Assembly (NCBI GenBank): GCA_024663395.1
Contig: JANFAH010000018.1
Span: 682,001 to 746,000, forward strand
Direction: 5' to 3'
DNA length: 64,000 bases
Origin: Pisolithus tinctorius
Taxonomy: Eukaryota > Basidiomycota > Agaricomycetes > Boletales > Pisolithaceae
Within the stretch, counting starts at the first letter, position 1; each line of letters begins with the position of its first letter. The notes below the pieces were generated by a model. The model made no database searches. It had not been told where the DNA came from and worked only from the letters and a program-made list of their open reading frames with translations. Positions 33,012 through 45,419 of this stretch are shown here, one piece after another. The position numbers were made by a program, and so were the translations under genes.

Positions 33012-34159
33012 CATAGATGGACACTGGTGGATCACCATACATTCAGAAAGTACCATAATTTTTATTCATGTCAACATCATTGGGATTGCTAAGACAATGG
33101 CAGGTGAGGGCATAACATATGTAAACAGGTGAATACTTTTCAAAATCTCTGCCACCCATTGGAATTTATCAAAGTCACCTGCATTAGTACTTCTAGAACT
33201 TATTCAATTGAACCCATTCCACTGATTCAATGGATTTAAATATGGTCTCTAGAATGCAAGATTTGTGAATTTACATGGCATCAAACACCTGATGGATTGT
33301 TATCTTGCCCTACCCCAATAGCTTCTTTGCTAAAGGAATACTAAGATAACATGTCAAAGCCACAAGGGAATTTTAGCTTACACATATGATTTTCCTTGGC
33401 AATACCCAGAAGGATGGGACATAAAACCTCCACATTCTCACCATGCTCTTGAAAAGCTGCTGCAATAAGGGCAAGGACTTTTGCTTGGACACCTGACACC
33501 TGATACTCCTTGACAGCCATTGTGAGGTGTTTTGCAACATCATCTTGATGTGCCTGATTGACTTGCAACAAGAAGTACAAGTACTCAAACACAATAATGG
33601 ATCCTGCAATAATAAGCATAATTGTCTTAAAGATCATTATGATATGGAATTCACCAATGCCATGTTCCACAACATATTTCATTGGAGATCTCAAAGAAGG
33701 TGACAATGTAGGCATTGAAATAGGCCTTGATCGATGGTTGAGTTGAGGCTGGAGTGGTTAAAATCAAGGATATGTTTTTAGTAAGAACAGCCCCCATGGG
33801 GATTATGCAACCTACCACCTAAAACAGGGTATCATGACTTCCAGCCTTGGTAAGAAACCATTGTTACAAACCAACTGTAAAAGTCATTGGTAAGTGGTGG
33901 TGGCTAGGAATGAACTAGAGCCACATACATGCTGTGGAGGAATTCAGGACTTGACAACAATGTAAATTGAGTGTGACTGACAGGCTGGCAAATGCATCCA
34001 GAAAGAAACTGTAAGTGCAAAGCCAAATTGCATGAAGGGTACACCCACATCCTGAAAGCCAATCATTAAACTGGAATGTCTCTATTGTGTAAACTCACCA
34101 ACTGTGCAAGACTGAGCAGTCACAGAGAGAACACAGTGTATAAAACTGACCTCCTATCA
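33012..34159. other. CpG-poor DNA, no recognised gene
   Basis: One minus-strand frame (33341-33715, 124 codons) has a hydrophobic stretch (IIMIFKTIMLIIAGSIIVFEYLYFLL, shown in part) but no identifiable domain. It may be a relic of the GTPase-like gene family or noise. Confidence 0.4.
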
Positions 34160-36400
34160 GGTCAAGCCCAAGAGGTGGGAAAAAGCACAGTCAGCACACA
34201 TCCATCACCACCTACCACAACTTCACTCACAGGCTACCAACCCAAGTTTATTTATTAAGGTAGTGATCAGCATGCATTTGCCAGCACTCACCATGACTCC
34301 ACCCACTGCCTATCAATCCAAAGGGAGGGAGCAAACACAGTCAACACCCACACAACACCACTTGCCATGGCCTCACTCACTCCCTATAAACCCAAGTCCA
34401 TGAGAAGGATAACAAATATGGTTAGCACACATCCACACCACCTCCACAACTCCACTCACAAACTACTAACACAAGTTCACAAGGGTGAGAACAAACATGG
34501 TCAGTATCCATTCACCACTCCCTGCCATGATTCCACCCACTTGCTATCAACCCAAGTTCACAAGAGTGTGAGCATGCATGGTCAGCATACATTCACCACC
34601 ACCTGCCATGACTCCACTCACAAACTATCAACCCAAGTTCATGAGGGGGAGAGCAAAAATAGTCAGCACACATCCTCCACCACCTGCCATGACTCCACCC
34701 ACCCGCTATCAACCCATGTCAATGAGGGCAAGAGTAAATATGGTTATCACACATCCACTCCACCACCATGACTCCACTCACATGCTATCACCCAAGTGCA
34801 TGAGGGTGAGGACAAACCTGCTCAGCATGCATTCACCACCACTTGTCATGACTCCACTCACTCCCTATCAATCCAAGTCCATGAGGAAAGCAAACATGGT
34901 AAGCATACATCTGCTTCCACCTCCACTAATCCACTCACATACTATCAACCAAAATCAAGGGGAGGAGTAAATATGATCAGCATGCATCCACCACCAGCTT
35001 CCATGAACCCACTTACTCGCTATCAATCCAAGTCCACAAGAGTGAGAACAAACATGGTCAGTACACATCCTCCTCCATGATTCCACTCACATTCTATTCA
35101 CCCAAGTCCATGAGGGTGAGAGCAAAGATAGTCAGCATGCATCCACCACTTCCTCCATGACTTCACTCACAAACTATCAACCCAAGTCCATGAGTGGGAG
35201 GAAAATATGGTCAGCATATATCCACCACCACCTGTCATGATTCTACCCACATCCTGCCAATGCCAGACCATGAGCATTGGGAGAACACAGTTAGCATGTG
35301 TCCACCAACAATACCCATCACTCCACTCACAAGCTATGAACAAGTCCATGAGGGTGGGGACAAAAGTCAGCATGCATACATAACCACTTGCCCTGACTCC
35401 ACTTACCCCCTATCAACCAAAGTCCGTGAGAAAACATAGTCAGCATGCATGCATCACTAACCAACCATCACTCCACTCACAAGCTATCAACAAGTCCATG
35501 AAGGGGGAACAAACATAGTCAGCATCCATCCACACCACCTCCATAACTCCACTCACAAACTAACAACCCAAGTCCACAAGGGTGAGAGCAAACATAGTCA
35601 GCATGCATCTGCTGCCACCTGCCATGACTCCACTCACTCCCTATCAATATCCAAAGGGAGGAAACAAAGGCAGTCAGCATTCAAACACCACCACCTGCCA
35701 TGATTCTACCCACTTTCTATCAACCCAAGTCCATGAGAGTGGGAGAAAACATGGTCAGCATGCATCCCCCTCCTCCTCTACTCCACTCACATACTATCAA
35801 CCAAAATCAAGGAGGAGAGAAAACATGGTCAGCATCCATCTACACCACTTCTGAGACTCTACTCACTCCCTATCAACCCAGGTCCATGTGGGAGAGATTA
35901 AATATGGTCAGCATGCATCTACACCACCCCCACAACTCCACTTACAAACTATCAACCCAAGTCCACAAGGGTGAAAGCAAACATGGTCAGTATCCATTCA
36001 CCACTGTTTGGCATGACTCCACCCACTTGCTATCAACCCAAGTCCATGAGAGTGAAAGTAAACATGGTCAGCATGCATCCACCACCACCTGCCAAGACCT
36101 CACTCACTTCCTATCCACCCAAGCCCAAGTGGGAGAGAACAAAAATGGTCAGCATGCATCCACCACTACCTGCCATGATTCCACTCACTCCCTATCAACC
36201 CAAGTCCATGAGGGTGAGAGCAAGTATGATCAGCATGCATGCACCACCACCTGCCATGATCCTACTCACTCCCTGTCAACCAAGTCCATGAGGGTAAGAA
36301 CCCACAGGTCAGCATGCATTCTTCACCCCCTGCCAAGATTTCACTTACATCCTATCAACCACAAGAGAATGAAAGTAAGAAAGTAAGCAAGCTTTCACCT
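34160..36400 (+). repeat. Minisatellite, about 81-bp unit
   Basis: Roughly 27 imperfect head-to-tail units of about 80-84 bp. Each contains gtcagcatgcatccaccacc, then ctgccatgactccactca, ctatcaacccaagtccatg and a gagagcaaacat end. Because the usual unit is a multiple of three, several plus-strand frames stay open and encode a 27-residue repeat (HGQHASTTTCHDSTHSLST, then QVHEGESK). Unit lengths vary and stops occur, so coding is unlikely. Confidence 0.88.
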
Positions 36401-36467
36401 CCATCTTCAATGGCTTCACATACTTTCTAAGAAAAGGTCAGCATATATCCTCCTCACAGAAATCTTC

Positions 36468-37735
36468 TCATACATATGGAAACCAAGATGATAGTGCTGC
36501 TGCCAGCTTTGTAGGCTCCTGAAAATCAAATACACACTCCATGCATTTTCTCAATGCCCTTCACAGTGTTAATAAATACTATAGTGCCAGCTTCAATACT
36601 CACTTCATCACTGCAAACTCAATACACAGTGCTAGATTGGACTGCTGTGTTGATATCAGAAGCTTTTGCAGACCATCCTCACTAAGAGCATTTGCTGTGC
36701 ATGTCAACAGACCTGTACAATCAGCATTTTCATCTTGCATCCCTGCAATGACACCTGATTAGGCCCACTACATATCAAGGTAATATAGAAAGCACTTCCC
36801 TCTCAATGTGTAGAAGTCACATGGTGGAAATCTTAATGCTCCTAACATCTCTCTGACCCTTGAAAGATGCCTATTAAGCATCTCCCTTTCAACCTCTGCA
36901 GTCCTTTCCATTACTTCATCTGAAGTCAACCCTGTGTTCTCAAGTTCCTCGAGTCTCTCAATAACATCAAGCTCCAAGGTGTCTGCCTTTGTCAGCAGCA
37001 CAATCACAGGAACTATACCAACTGTCAAATCCCTGCAAGTAAGCATGACAACATATATGCATAGACATACCATGCCCTGTATAACATTCATCAAAAAACC
37101 TCCTTTCTGCAGTCATGACCATCCTGTGGCTGTCAGTCAGCGGGATGCAAAACCTAAACCATTCATTATCCATGAGGATCATATTGCTACACTTGTGCAT
37201 CAGTTGTGGTTTTCTTACCAAATGGCATGTATCCGTTTGTTTAGATCAGGAGTGCTAGCACGATCCATAACAAATTCCTTCATCTTCTGAAACTGCTCCT
37301 CACTGCCATACTCAAAGCCACATGAGTCATGAAAGACAAATCGAGGGTTGCTGCCAAAGACCAGCTCATCCTCAATTTCGTGGTAGCCACGCTGAATACA
37401 ATCAATAGCAGGTTTCACACAACCTTAGGGGGTGATCTCACCATCAATGAACCTCGCACTCTAGTGGCATCAACCTATATAGCAAAGCACATTGACAAGG
37501 CACACGAGACTACTTGAATACATTGCACATACCTTCCTCCCTTCACCATCAGAAATCTCCGGTTGATCCATAGTGTTACACAGCCTCTGCAAGATAGTTG
37601 TTTTACCTGCATTTGCTCTGCCTATGACAAGGATGCGAAAACGACGGATGCGATCAATGCTATTTTTAGCTTGGGTGGAATCAAGGCAATAACTCGTTTC
37701 TGAAGAGGTTGCCGCTTTATCTATATCATACTTAG
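36468..37735 (-). pseudogene. G-domain GTPase of a fungal-expanded family, probably decayed
   Basis: P-loop GTPase. Exon 1 has RFRILVIGRANAGKTTILQRL (P-loop GRANAGKT, near 37600). Exon 2 has FVFHDSCGFEYGSEEQF (DxxG) and RIHAIW. Exon 3 gives FCIPLTDSHRM and FFDECYTG. Exon 4 has GIVPVIVLLTKADTLELD (TKAD, guanine specificity). Then come FPPCDFYTL, IAGMQDENADC, LISTQQSNLALCIEFAV and WFPYV. This matches the abundant mushroom G-domain family. The join before VIAGMQ does not keep frame, WFPYV is followed by TGA (36468-36470), and no in-frame ATG precedes exon 1. The 3' half lies in the CpG-poor zone next to the minisatellite. Confidence 0.75.
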
Positions 37736-37739
37736 CCCC

Positions 37740-38367
37740 ATTTCACAAGTAAAACACGCACCCGGTGCAGGCACAGGGCCATCTAAACTTTGGCTACAAT
37801 CAAAGCGTTCTTTAGCTTTAGTCGTCGCCAGTTATCAATATTAGACTTAATCCCGCCGTCACAAGTAAAACACTTGCCCATGGGCATTCCTTCAATCGAC
37901 CCAGGGACAGGATCGTCTAAATTCCCCGGGGGAGAACAGGGCCAAGTAACACAATCAGTACTGAGGCGCAAATTCCTCATTTGCCCTTGACGTACTTGTT
38001 TGAGTGACCTTGTCATTGCTCTGCGACCGAGAACGCCACGTTGAGGACCATTTGATAGTTGCGCTGAGACGCCTAAGAGCCATGAACGATGCAAAGACGA
38101 GGAACTAGCAATTGAAGTGGAAAGTGTTATAAAGGCAGGAGCCGTATTGCTGCAAAGGGTGGTGGTCAGTGCAAAGGGTACGGAGCTGCGGACTCGTGGT
38201 GATCGATATCAGCCCGCCAAGATTTACTCCAAGAAATGAGCAGGTGGCTGTGCCCACTGCCACTGCAAATGCGAGAGCAGCTAAGCGCGCGTAGGAGCGG
38301 ATGACTCGGAGCTGTTTTGTGGATTTATGTAGGTCAATATAAGCCAAACTAGCAAAATTCTACTCTG
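37740..38367. other. No firm gene; two minus-strand open frames
   Basis: Frames 38105-38347 (with a hydrophobic segment LAALAFAVAVGTATCSFLGV) and 37783-38094 (GKCFTCDGGIKSNIDNW) could be exons of one small membrane protein, or the lost 5' part of the GTPase gene. The phrase kCFTC recurs near 37745, hinting at a local duplication. Confidence 0.35.
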
Positions 38368-38382
38368 GTGCGCTTATCCATA

Positions 38383-39875
38383 TCAATCAAATGGAACCGG
38401 TCGTATCCCAGGCCCCTCGATCATTTTCCCTCCCTCCCTATCCTGCGCTGCAGCAAAAGCACTCGGGATAGGTATCCCACAACAATCGCCCCACCCTTCA
38501 TGAACATGTCCATGATGTGCATTCTTGTCGCCCGCCTCAGATGGCGGAGAGGGTCCCTCGTATGGGAGGATAGACCCGAAGAGGAAGTGTTGGATGACAG
38601 GAAGTTTACCTAGTGCCTCCGCTTTGTACATTTTGATCATCCCCGCGTTGACTTTTTCCCATGTTTTTACCTGTGTGACGAATTAGAGAAAGGGTGTAAT
38701 TGGGAATTGAGTATATGGTATCGCGGGAGACCACATACAGCTGAAATGTCATCTAACATAGGCGAGTGCCATCGGAGAGAAGCAGTTTTTATCTGAAATG
38801 CCGGTCAGAATCACGACCATCGCTGATAACATACGAGTATAGACACAGACGGAATTGATAAACTTGATACAAGCAAAGTACATATAGTCGTTCGCAAGCT
38901 CGTCGACGACCTCGGCATCGTGGATTGCCTTTGGGCGCAGATACTTGTGTCCTGGGCGGCATGGCCAGTCAATATTTCAATCTCGAACGGAACGGAAGGC
39001 CTCAGCAGAAACGGAAGATGACTGCACCTCTTAGCTGAGCAGATCCGAACAGGAATGGCAGGAAATGGTAGTCATCGAGACCCCATACACCATGGGACCC
39101 TGCTGGCTCAAGCCAGTACGTCGACTGGAGAACGCGCATCACCTGGATATAGCTAAGGTGTTTTCCCTCAGCGATTCATTCCCCACCAGCCACGGAAACG
39201 AAACTCACCGCCAGAACGCCCGAATGACTAACGCGACGTGATCACTCTCGCTAACAACACCGATCCGGTCCAAACAAATCCTGGAAGATAGGAAAGATAT
39301 AACAACCAACCTGAACAGTGTACCGTTCGTACTCACAGCCAGCATAAAAAGTTTAGCTCCATCCCGCTTCCATAATCGATCCGTTCGCGATTGCCCCACG
39401 CATTCACGAAGTATGTCGATACTTCAGCGGTGGCGTCTTCTGGGAGGTGAGGCAGAGTAGCATGCAACGACGGGGCTAGCTATGTTCAATGTATGGAGAT
39501 CAACGGCATCATGGTCTACATCGGCGGTGGGCTTACATCCTCCACTTTGTCATAGAAGGTCCTGAATGCTGGATTTCCGAAACGTGAAGCTTTGTTGTCC
39601 ACGGGAGGCGTATCCTTGACCACATCTTCGATCTTGTCTAGAACCTCAAGAATGGCCTTGACGCTCTACTCCTCCGCAGTGTAAGACGTAAGAACATGAA
39701 GAGTAACGCAGAGGCGCACGGGCGATATGGACACCTCATCAGTGAGCTTCACTCCGATAACGGAGTTGTTCAGCTCCTCGATGTAGCTTACTATTGCATT
39801 GTGAGTGCTGGACGATTGAAACGCCGTCAACTGTAGACTGGAAAGAATGCGTTTGCCGGGTACTTGGAACGTCAT
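38383..39875 (-). CDS. PTPA: Phosphotyrosyl phosphatase activator (PTPA), PP2A activator
   Basis: Peptidyl-prolyl isomerase-like activator of protein phosphatase 2A, cytosol and nucleus. Exon 1 (39735-39875) is [13 protein letters not shown]...GVKLTDE. Exon 2 (39537-39665) is [20 protein letters not shown] then [20 protein letters not shown]. Exon 3 has [20 protein letters not shown]. Later exons read [20 protein letters not shown], the core [27 protein letters not shown] and DYMYFACIK. The last exon has [19 protein letters not shown] and ends RPVPFD. The TAG before SVKAIL is the 3' splice site of a 69-nt intron, not a stop. All blocks of the family are present, so this copy looks functional, unlike the one at 8575-10070. 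Confidence 0.9.
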
Positions 39876-39966
39876 GGTGCTTTTGGTACCGTGACTGGGT
39901 CGTCGATGTCTAACTGCATAAAGTAAAATGACCCCTATCACGAGGATACCCTGGTTCTGGCATACA

Positions 39967-41446
39967 CTACTTCTTCGCTGACGCCTTTCCCTTGCCTTTT
40001 GCAAAGGACTTCCCCTCGAAGCCCGGTCTGGCCTTCTGCTTTCCTTTTCCTTTCCGCTTCTCATTCCGTCTCTCGTGTCGCATGGCAATGTTGTCCGTCC
40101 TCTTCTTCTGTCTAGCAGCCATCTGCGCCGTAACTTGCTCCTTCCGCTCATCCCTGCGAGTAAAGATGTAGGCAAGCTCAACCACCAGATGGGGGTGAAC
40201 AGACTCACCATTTCTTCTTACTCCTCACCTTCTCCTTTTCTTTCCGCTTGACCGCTTTTTTCAGAAGAGCTTCGTTGTCTTTCACCTTCACACCTTCGAG
40301 TCGTGCCTCTGCTTTTGACCACCGCTCTTTCTCCTGCGCGGATTTACGTTTTTCCTCCGGTAGAGATGCAAGCTTCTCTTTGCGTGCTGACAGCTGTGAC
40401 AACGCGTGGGTCGGATTATTAGATGACTTTAACTGCGCGGCTTTCTTGCTAGTGGAACCTGCAATGGCGGAAAACGCAATATTCGTGAGAGGGGCGTCAT
40501 GACTATTAGAGAGTCCTGCTGAGAAGCCGGAGTCGTTCACGAGTAATTGGTTCTTATCATTTCCCATCAGATAGACACTCTCGCAGCACGGCATAACTTC
40601 GCACACCTTGATAGACGCAGAACTCGCTTGTGCATCCACATCCTTTTTCTTTCCTTTCGCTTTCTCCTTCTCGGCTCTCTTCCTCTCCTTTGTCTCCTTC
40701 CTACGCTTTTCTCGAAGCATCGCACGTTGCTTTCTTCGTTCTTCCAGCAATTCGTCCTTGTTACCTGGCTCGCCTTCACCACCCTGACGCAACGCCGCCA
40801 TACGTGCGTGAAGTTTTTCCTTGAGCACTGTCACGCTCTCGGTGGGACGCATCGGTACCATTTCAATCGGCGTTTCCTCGTTTGCTGCCCGCGATTCCTC
40901 CTCATCGCCGTCTAATTGCATCGCGTCATCCCTTTCTTCTTCATCCTCGTCTTCGCCCCCGTCTTCAGAGTCGGAATGTGACGAATGCGGAGGTGTGGAA
41001 ACGACATGTTTTCCTTTATCCGTTTTTCTAGAATTTTCCAGTCGAACGGCAGTTTCGTTTTGAATGTCCACGATAGATTTGTGGTTATCCGGATCAAGCT
41101 ACAAAAAATGAAGGTCAGGACGCCAGTGTCGAAACCAGCTTCACCACGAATAGATCGCCAGCGTAGCATCCACACCTTTTCGCGGCGCGCCTTCTTGGAC
41201 GCCTCCTTCACAGATTGTTTGGGTGCTTTCTTGTTTTTGCTGTGTTTCATGTATTTATTCGATGCCTACGTCGCATAGCGGGTAAAAACACGATAAGTAG
41301 TATGAACATGGACCACACTGTACCTGTGGACCTCCTGCATCGTCTTTGACAAAGTAGTATTTCGGAGGAATGAGACGAAGCAGCGCCTCAAAAGTGTCAT
41401 TGTGAGCTTCGATGGAGGCACGAAGGATGTCGGCTGGCGTTGTCAT
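39967..41446 (-). CDS. SURF6: SURF6 family nucleolar ribosome biogenesis protein (Rrp14-like)
   Basis: Nucleolar RNA-binding protein needed for ribosome assembly (yeast Rrp14). Exons are 41324-41446, 41176-41265, 40209-41098 and 39967-40153; lengths 123, 90, 890 and 187 nt keep frame and give about 429 residues. The N-terminus TPADILRASIEAHNDTFEAL is the SURF6 N-terminal domain. KKAPKQSVKEASKKARREK follows, then an acidic stretch (DSEDGGEDEDEEERDD). The C-terminal core has [51 protein letters not shown] and WDERKEQVTAQMAARQKKR. A very basic tail KGKGKASAKK ends it. Start chosen as the ATG of the conserved first domain. Its neighbour PTPA lies 92 bp downstream, tail to head. Confidence 0.92.
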
Positions 41447-41689
41447 CGTCGTTGGGCTCGACTCGAATACCTGCTGTCTGCACGGTCACCGGCGGCTTAC
41501 ATCAGCACCAGCTATGACATGAACTTATGGCTCAAGTTATGCTAGATACAACGTTACAAGCTATGCACCATGTTTTACAATAAGCTAGAGTTCCTTGTAC
41601 AGCACGCGCTGAGACAAACTATTCGTCTCTGCACCCATCGCGTTTCCTGCTTGCAACATCCAACCCGGAAAAGTTCTGCGCGGGGTTGT

Positions 41690-42248
41690 TCAGGAAATGG
41701 TAATACGACGGGGTTGTTGTTCAGGGATAACTTGGGGGAACGTGAGCGTCAACAGGCCATTCTCCAACTTGGCCTTTACATCCTCAGACTACAACCTCTG
41801 GTCAACGCGACGTGCTTTCGTGGACGTGTAGTAGATGAAACTTACCTTTACGCCAACAGGGAGCTGGAGCGTACGAGAGAACTTTCCTTGCCGACGCTCG
41901 CGAAAAGCATATCCAGCTTCGTCACGAGACTCTGTCTTCTTGAATTCACCAGAAACCGTCAAGCGGTTCTGTTGAATCTCGATGGAGATGTCCTCTGGTT
42001 TCAATCCGGGCAACTCGAAGGTTGCAGTAACAGTATTGGTCTCATTGTTCTCATGGAGATCCATCCTGTAGACAGCTATTAGCACGTCATTTGGAACAAG
42101 GAACACATATACTGTACCTCGGACGGAACACGCTCTCCCTACCATTGTTCTCCCGTGTCACAGCCGATGTAGGTGAGATTCGTGCGGCTAACGCGTCATC
42201 AAAGAGACGGTCAAATTCGGTGGAGGGATCGTAGTAGTAGAAGCGCAT
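41690..42248 (-). CDS. Small heat-shock protein (Hsp20, alpha-crystallin domain)
   Basis: ATP-independent chaperone that holds unfolding proteins. Three exons, 42118-42248, 41846-42065 and 41690-41788 (131, 220 and 99 nt, in frame), give about 149 residues. The short N-terminus MRFYYYDPSTEFDRLFDDAL leads to the alpha-crystallin domain: MDLHENNETNTVTATFELPG, LKPEDISIEI, RLTVSGEF, FRERRQGKFSRTLQLPVGVK, SEDVKAKLENGLLTLTFPQ. The tail is QQPRRITIS. Fragments of this gene recur at 44.9-45.0 and 47.3-47.4 kb, so it is the surviving copy of a tandem set. Confidence 0.9.
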
Positions 42249-42731
42249 GGCAGAAGATATGTTATGAGTGTCGATGAGTGTTGTGTCGCTGTAGGAAGTC
42301 GTTCACGGCGAGTACTGACATTACCTTGACCTCTTATATACTCATTCATTAGCCATTCTCCCGAACTTTCTCGATGGCTAACCCTGGACCTTCGCCGACG
42401 TTCAAGAAGTTTCAGCCAGGCGTTGAGTTTCCCTTTTGGTAATTACAACCCGTTGGCAAATATTTGGCATTCATCGGAAAAGGAAATCCCCTGTCCCCTC
42501 ACGTACCCGGGTATTCGAAACTTCGAGACTAGTCCATCTCCACCTAGTGTCGTAAACCGTGCATTTAGTGACCGCCATGGGCGCGAGAGTAGTCGACATT
42601 CCACGAGGTACGACTTGAAGGAACAATCACAATGCAACACACTGGATTTTCTGATAGCAGTACACCGACAACCCATACATCCTCGCTACTCAACACAGTG
42701 CAATACAACATAGCATGATCCTTCCTGACCA

Positions 42732-43355
42732 TCAGAGTTTGGTGAACCTGAACAAGAACTCCGTTGGGTAAGCGGGTTCCTTCTGTCCGTCCCATGGAAC
42801 GGGCTTAATGAGGATCTGAAAACGCAACACGCATGAGCAAGATATAGCCATGTCAGGATAACCGACAGATCCTACCGGCTCGAACTTGTCCACTGGAGGC
42901 GCAGTCCACGCAGATCCCAAGTCTTCGCTTTGGACACTATAGTAGAGGTGTTGGGTCAGACTTTCAATCGGCATAGGCCAGTAGTACTAAGCGGCTTACA
43001 GGTACGCGTCTTGTTCGGGCACGAACCTGACAACCCATCTCTGGGGAGCCACAACCCATGCAACAAGGCGCCCGCCGTCGTTGACGAGATCGCTGATCTG
43101 ATAGAGATCTCTCTCCGGTTCCATTAAGGTGACCGAAAACTGTCGAAATTCAACCTTCAGGATCTGTCCTCAGGAAGTCGGGACTATACTCACTGGCTCG
43201 GGTTGGAACGCTTTGGGAAGGGCGTAGACGGGCTTGGGTGGAGGAGGGACAATTATCTCCCCAAGACCGGGTTTGACGACAAACGGGAAGGCTAGGACTC
43301 TGCCATCGAAGGTGCGAATAGCATATTCACCATCCTTTAGCTTGATTGAAGACAT
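42732..43355 (-). CDS. Small four-exon protein A of a tandem family, function unknown
   Basis: About 148 residues from exons 43194-43355, 43000-43139, 42876-42936 and 42732-42815, all GT-AG and in frame. It begins MSSIKLKDGEYAIRTFDGR, then IIVPPPPKPVYALPKAF. Later parts are LYQISDLVNDGGRLVAWVV, QRWVVRFVPEQDAYL, DLGSAWTAPPVDKFEP and FLFRFTKL. No signal peptide. Alternating short beta-like stretches with YAI, W-V and W-TAP recall fungal beta-trefoil protease inhibitors, but I cannot support this firmly. Paralogues lie at 45420-46044 and 47571-48197. Confidence 0.72.
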
Positions 43356-45419
43356 AGTGGGAATGAAGTGTCAGTGAAGTGGTTAGACTGATGGAATATC
43401 AGACTGACACCTGCTGCTCTTTTATCCTTTCAAGCCGCACTGCATGATACCCCCTCCATACGGCACCAACGGCCACAAAGGTCACCGGTGGGCGTACGTC
43501 CATGCCTGCACTGAACCAGATCTTCCATTCACCGTGTCAAGTACTGAATAGGGGTGACCCGAACACGAGGTGTCCTTCTGGAATGCTAGATTTTTGAACA
43601 GGATAGAACCTGTGATCACATGAAGTACGGCATCAGCGAATACACGGTCACAAGTCCATGCCTACATTAAAACCATCTTCCATTGACCCGTGTCAAGTAC
43701 TGAATAGCGGTGGCCCGAACACGAGGCATCCTTCTTGCCAGATTCTTGAACAGAACAAAATTTGTGGTCACATGGAGAAGAAACGCCGATAATCACCACA
43801 TCGCTTTAACCAACCGGGAAAACTGTTGATAGCCATCGGTTCTCTAGCCCGGTCACATAGGTGTTGCCAAATATTGTCTAGTGGTTTATGTACTTAGCAA
43901 GCTCCAAGCATGGGGTCCATTGGCAGGTGATCTCAGTGATAGCGTCATTGCGGGGTTCAACCGATGATAAGCGATGAGCACGAAGTCCCCTCATAGGAGG
44001 AATATACTGAACATGCATGCTGTAGTTGGAGATTTATCATGAGCGGCTAGTGTTTCCACCTTTCTTTGAGTCAGTCCAAGTAGGGATGGGAAGTCGAATT
44101 CGGTAAAGCGATCGAACAGAACCGCACGACAGGAGATATGTTATGCGTGTGTTGCTGGGGTTGTTCAAACGTTCACGACAAGCACTGGCCTCGTCATGAC
44201 CACTGTGTTGAGTTCCCTTTTTTGGTAATCAACATGACAAAATTATCCGGGTATCCATCAGAAAAGGGAAACCCCTGAGCTTACAGGAGGGCCGCAACAA
44301 AAGCACGATCTACCGGAAGAATGATCTCCTTGTTTCAGCGCTTTTAGTTCCATGCAGTGGAGTACCATTTTATTTGACCGCACGAGCATGACTCGATTTC
44401 AAGGTTGGAAAATCACCATACAACAAGCTGGATTTCAGGAGAGAAGTATACCGGTGACTCGTACAACCTCGCTATTCAACACAGTGCAATATAACACCCG
44501 ACCCTGGATTCTTGAACAGGGAAAGATCTGCGTACGGATGAGCGGCCATAATGGTTACCGGTGGGCGCACGTCTATGCCTACATTAGTGCATCTTCTATT
44601 CACCGTGTCAAGTATTGAATAAGGGTGATCCGAACACGAGGTGTCCCCTTGAATGCCAGACTTCCTGTAAATCAGTAGCCCCGCACGGTAATACTAATCA
44701 GACTCGGTGTGCCTTCGGTGCACTGCGGAAGCGAAAAGGAAGGATACCTCACCTCACTTGCACCTCACTTCAGCCTTTGGGCCAAGTACGTCATATGCAC
44801 TACAAAGTCCAGAGAGAGAATTAGTGGTGACCGTACGAGCACCGAGGTCCTTGCGGCTTGTGTTACTTACAAGTTACACCTTTTTCAGCTCGGTTCTCGA
44901 GCTTATCTTCGGAACGACTTCCGGACTCCTTTACGATCGCATTGGAAGGCGTTTGCAAATGTCTCTTGAAAAGAAGGTCGAATTCGGTGAAGGGATCGTA
45001 GCAGAAGCACAAGACTGAAGATACGTTATGAGTGTCGATTCCGTGTTGTATCGCTAGGGAAGCCTTTAACCATTTCTCGATGACTGAGGCTGTACCTCCA
45101 GGTGTTGAGTTCCCTTCTTGGTAATCACACTTGGTTGGCAATTATTTGGTATTCATCAAAAAAGGAAACCCCCTGTCCCCCTTATTTAGGGTCGAAGTTT
45201 CGAAGTCCAATGTGCTGCACATTGTACTTTTAGTCTTCAATGACCGCGCCTGAGTGCGAGAGTGCCCGAAATTGCACCAGATACGAATTGAAGGAAAGGT
45301 CGAAACGATCGTAACACAACACATTGGATTTTCTGATAGCAGTACACCGACGACTCATACAGCTTTGCTATTCAACACGTGCAATACGACACAGCATACT
45401 TGGCAATCCTTCCTGAGAA
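43356..45419. other. Inter-gene part of tandem unit with small heat-shock gene debris
   Basis: No intact gene. Stretches near 44080-44160 and 44950-45060 match the 5' end of the small heat-shock gene (gtcgaattcggt, gggatcgtag, gatatgttatg). The 43900-44040 stretch recurs at 46370-46510 and 48500-48620. These repeats show that the unit containing both genes was duplicated. Confidence 0.6.

Noticed and set aside
34367..36386. Long plus-strand open frames read as a repeat protein gene
   Set aside because: They arise from the minisatellite period being a multiple of three; frames switch between stretches and no start, splice or domain evidence exists.
34160..36400. CRISPR-like array of repeats
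   Set aside because: Units are about 81 bp, imperfect over their whole length, with no short conserved repeat plus unique spacers, and the organism is a fungus.
39666..39668. In-frame TAG in the PTPA gene at 38383-39875, first read as a nonsense mutation
   Set aside because: It is the 3' splice site of a 69-nt intron; splicing at GTGTCC...GAGTAG joins LTDE to [11 protein letters not shown] in frame as in the family.
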